DNA from: Dehalococcoidia bacterium
GTDB taxonomy: Bacteria > Chloroflexota > Dehalococcoidia > Tepidiformales > Tepidiformaceae
DNA: 64,000 bases
Direction: 5' to 3'
Assembly: GCA_009841435.1 (NCBI GenBank)
Contig: VXLW01000045.1
Location: 1-64,000 of the forward strand
Positions within the stretch are counted from its first letter, which is position 1; each line of letters begins with the position of its first letter. The translations under genes and the position numbers were made by a program. The notes under the pieces were generated by a model. It searched no databases and was not told where the DNA came from. It worked only from the letters and a program-made list of their open reading frames with translations. This document shows, in pieces, positions 61,798 through 64,000 of the stretch.

Positions 61798-63321
61798 CTA
61801 TTCCGCCCGCTCCCGGTACTGCAGGGCCTCCGCGACGTGCGTGCTGCCGATCGCGTCGCTGGCCTCGAAGTCGGCCACCGTGCGCGCGACCTTGAGGACG
61901 CGGTGGAAGGCTCGGGCCGAAAGCGCCATCTGCGCGGTCGCCTGGCTCAGGATGCGCTGCGCCTGCTCGTCCAGCTTCCACTGGGCGTGCTCGCGTACCT
62001 CCGTCGGCCCCATCTCCGCATTCAGACGCGGGCCCGTCCCGGCGAACCGTTCCCGCTGGATCTCTCGCACCGCTCGCACCCGCTCCGCCACCACCGACGA
62101 TGGCTCCCCCCGCGTGCCCGCCGCCAGCTTCTCATAGTCGACACGGGGCACGTCGATGAAGATGTCGATGCGGTCCAGCACCGGCCCCGAGACGCGCCGC
62201 TGGTAGCGGGCGGCCGCATTCGCGGGGCAGCGACATTCCCGAATCGGGTCGCCCAGGTACCCGCACGGACACGGATTCTGCGCCGCCACCAGCGCGAAGC
62301 TCGCCGGGAAGGTGGCCGATTGCCGCGCCCGGCTGATCGTCACGATGCGGTCTTCCAGCGGCTGGCGCAGCACCTCCAGCACCTGCGTGCCGAACTCCGG
62401 CAGCTCGTCGAGGAAGAGCACGCCGTGGTGGCTCAGCGTGATCTCCCCCGGACGTGGCACCGAGCCGCCCCCCACCAGCCCCGCGTGCGAGATCGTGTGG
62501 TGTGGCGCGCGGAACGGCCGCCCCCGCAGGAGTCCCGTTCCCGACGGCAGCAGCCCCGCGACGCTATAGATACGGGTCACCTCCAGCGCCTCGTCGTTCG
62601 TCATTGGCGGCAGGATCGAGGGGATGGCCCGCGCCAGCAGCGTCTTGCCGCTGCCCGGCGGGCCGCGCATCAGGAGGTTGTGGCCGCCTGCTGCTGCCAT
62701 CGCCAGCGCCCGCTTCGCGTGCTCCTGCCCGATCACGTCGGCGAGGTCGGGGCCTGCTGGCTCCGCATCCTCCGCGTCGTCCGGCCCCGAATACGGCGCG
62801 ATCGGCGCCTTCCCGAGCAGGTGCGCCGCGAGCTGCGTGAGCGACTCCACGGGGAACACCTCGAGACCCTCGACAAGCGCCGCCTCAGGCGCGTTCGGCA
62901 CGGGCACGAAGGCCCGCCGCGCCCCACGGTCGCGCGCGACCGCCACCATCGGCAGCGCCCCGCGCACGCCGCGCACCTCCCCGTCGAGCGCCAGCTCCCC
63001 CACGAACACCGCGTCCGCGAGGTCCGCCTCCACCTGCCCGCTCGCCACCATCACGCCGGCGGCGATGGGCAGGTCGTAAGCAGGCCCTTCCTTGCGCAGG
63101 TCGGCGGGCGCCAGGTTCACCACAATGCGGCTGTTGAACGGCCATGTGAGCGCGCTGTTGCGGATCGCCGCCCGCACCCGCTCCTTCGATTCCTGTACGG
63201 CCGCGTCGGGAAGCCCCACGATCGCCGTCGTTGGGTTCTGGGCGCGTGAGATATCGACCTCGACGTCCACCATGACCCCGTCGAGACCCACGACCGCGCT
63301 CGACTGCACTCGCGCAAGCAT
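61798..63321 (-). CDS. YifB/ComM-family Mg-chelatase-like AAA ATPase
   Basis: Protein of 507 aa. N-terminal Lon-like domain: VVGLDGVMVDVEVDISRAQNPTTAIVGLPDAAVQESKERVRAAI; AAA+ core: Walker A MRGPPGSGKTLLARAI and Walker B VLFLDELPEFGTQVLEVLRQPLEDR; a zinc-like cluster CPCGYLGDPIRECRC; C-terminal Mg-chelatase-type helical domain. ComM in Vibrio is a branch-migration helicase used in natural transformation. The ATG at 63321 has CAGACT six bases upstream and TTGCTA at 17-bp spacing, fitting a leaderless promoter. Confidence 0.93.
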   Translation of the reverse strand: MLARVQSSAVVGLDGVMVDVEVDISRAQNPTTAIVGLPDAAVQESKERVRAAIRNSALTWPFNSRIVVNLAPADLRKEGPAYDLPIAAGVMVASGQVEADLADAVFVGELALDGEVRGVRGALPMVAVARDRGARRAFVPVPNAPEAALVEGLEVFPVESLTQLAAHLLGKAPIAPYSGPDDAEDAEPAGPDLADVIGQEHAKRALAMAAAGGHNLLMRGPPGSGKTLLARAIPSILPPMTNDEALEVTRIYSVAGLLPSGTGLLRGRPFRAPHHTISHAGLVGGGSVPRPGEITLSHHGVLFLDELPEFGTQVLEVLRQPLEDRIVTISRARQSATFPASFALVAAQNPCPCGYLGDPIRECRCPANAAARYQRRVSGPVLDRIDIFIDVPRVDYEKLAAGTRGEPSSVVAERVRAVREIQRERFAGTGPRLNAEMGPTEVREHAQWKLDEQAQRILSQATAQMALSARAFHRVLKVARTVADFEASDAIGSTHVAEALQYRERAE

Positions 63322-63429
63322 TGCCGCAGTCTGACGTTCCTTGGCAAAGGTAGCAACTTCGAAAGGTTGCCGTTCCCGTTCCCGGCACGGCCCCTTCGCC
63401 AACATGCGGCCGGGGAGTCGCTGGCTCTA

Positions 63430-63457
63430 GAGGTTCGCCCTTCGAACCTCGTAGAAT
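63430..63457 (+). promoter_or_regulatory. inverted repeat overlapping the thuA-like promoter
   Basis: GAGGTTCG and CGAACCTC form a perfect 8-bp inverted repeat with a 5-bp spacer (63430-63450), directly followed by TAGAAT (63452-63457), a likely -10 element. A dimeric repressor bound here would cover the -35 region. The repressor is not identified. Confidence 0.5.
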
Positions 63458-63490
63458 GCCGCCCACTCTAGGTCAGTCGGAGGAGATAGC

Positions 63491-64000
63491 TATGAGCGCC
63501 CCCAATGTCCTGCTTGCCTCGAAGGGCCACCCCTTCCAGCGCGAACCCTTCTTCCAGATGTTCGACGCCTTCCAGCAAGAGGGCGAGATCTCGGCCTGGA
63601 CGCACGTCGAGCAGCCCGCCGCCCAGCTCTTCTTCCAGCCCGAGAACTCCCGCGACTACGACTGCATCGTCGACTACTCGATGCCGGGTGTCTTCGGCGT
63701 TGGCGGTCCGCCCGATCCCCCGGAGGCGCTGAAGGACGGCTATATGCGCCTCACCGAAGAGGGCAAGGGCCTCGTCATGATCCACCACAACATCTGCTCC
63801 TGGCCCGGCTGGGAGGAGTACGCCGAGATCATCGGCGGCCGCTTCTTCTACAACCCCGGCAGTCTGCGCGGCGTCGACTACCCCGACTCCGGCTACCTGC
63901 TCGCCGCCAACCACACCTGCGAGGTCGTGGCGGAAGAAGCCGACCACCCAGTCGTGCAGGGCGTTGACCTCTCGTTCGAGCTGCAGGACGAGATCTACCT
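63491..64000 (+). CDS. ThuA-like domain protein, 3' truncated by window end
   Basis: The first 170 residues of a ThuA-like (trehalose-utilisation, glutamine-amidotransferase-fold) protein: NVLLASKGHPFQREPFFQMFDAF, DYDCIVDYSMPG, EGKGLVMIHHNICSWPGWEEYAEIIGGRFFY, and EEADHPVVQGV, with the IHH segment in the place usually occupied by the putative active site. Such proteins are often linked to sugar or lipid catabolism and to secreted c-type or glycosidase partners. GGAGGAG precedes the ATG. The gene continues beyond the window. Confidence 0.85.

Overview
This 64 kb window is GC-rich bacterial chromosome with almost no non-coding space. It carries about 64 protein genes, three tRNA genes and no rRNA, CRISPR array, prophage or insertion sequence. 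The gene set suggests Chloroflexota, probably a Dehalococcoidia-like lineage: dimeric-type glycyl-tRNA synthetase, GuaB3, an SCO1664-family protein, a DR2241-type Fe-S protein beside hemL, a three-gene succinate dehydrogenase with a five-helix anchor, CaiB/BaiF, LLM flavoprotein and P450 genes, and a Gram-positive-style LexA box. Actinobacteria share many of these, so the phylum is an inference. The first 53 bases are a poly-C tract that looks like an assembly edge artefact and cuts the end of hemL.

Layout. 1-5 kb: hemL with its coupled Fe-S partner, an MBL hydrolase, a VOC protein, SCO1664 and PhzF. 5-12 kb: pncC, glyQS, pepN and ilvC. 12-18 kb: orphan dipeptide ABC ATPases, tRNA-Leu and tRNA-Lys, a thioredoxin-like protein, mazG, argH and mdh. 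18-24 kb: lepA, a solo RAM protein, galU with an unknown two-domain protein, then infC-rpmI-rplT. 24-31 kb: four GNAT domains in two genes, an NrtR-like regulator, tRNA-Ser, miaB and a nucleobase permease with a kinase-like tail. 31-44 kb is the metabolic, accessory part: parDE, P450-VOC, the sdh operon, an LLM oxidoreductase with an ADC-like protein, HAD, CaiB, aquaporin, and a methyltransferase-isomerase-cupin operon. 44-48 kb: a c-di-AMP riboswitch with a 62-aa orphan gene, then dnaX-ebfC-recR-recO. 48-59 kb: prenyl synthase-tatD-metG, rsmI, guaB3, prmC-prfA and hisS. 59-64 kb: rel, an SOS-type promoter with a small membrane protein, hicB with a frameshifted hicA, yifB, and the start of a ThuA-like gene.

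How genes are expressed. Genes are packed with 1-20 bp overlaps. Five convergent pairs share one CTAG as both UAG stops. More than ten genes have a TANNNT-like -10 element six or seven bases before the start codon and no Shine-Dalgarno, which points to leaderless transcripts. Others have clear GGAGG-type sites and GTG or TTG starts.

Most novel signals: (1) a well-conserved ydaO-type c-di-AMP riboswitch that, because terminators follow, should control only a 62-aa protein of unknown function; (2) a promoter whose 17-bp spacer holds a perfect LexA palindrome, driving an 84-aa single-span membrane protein beside rel; (3) an A-B-B-A set of four GNAT domains; (4) an NCS2 permease fused to an RsbW-like domain.
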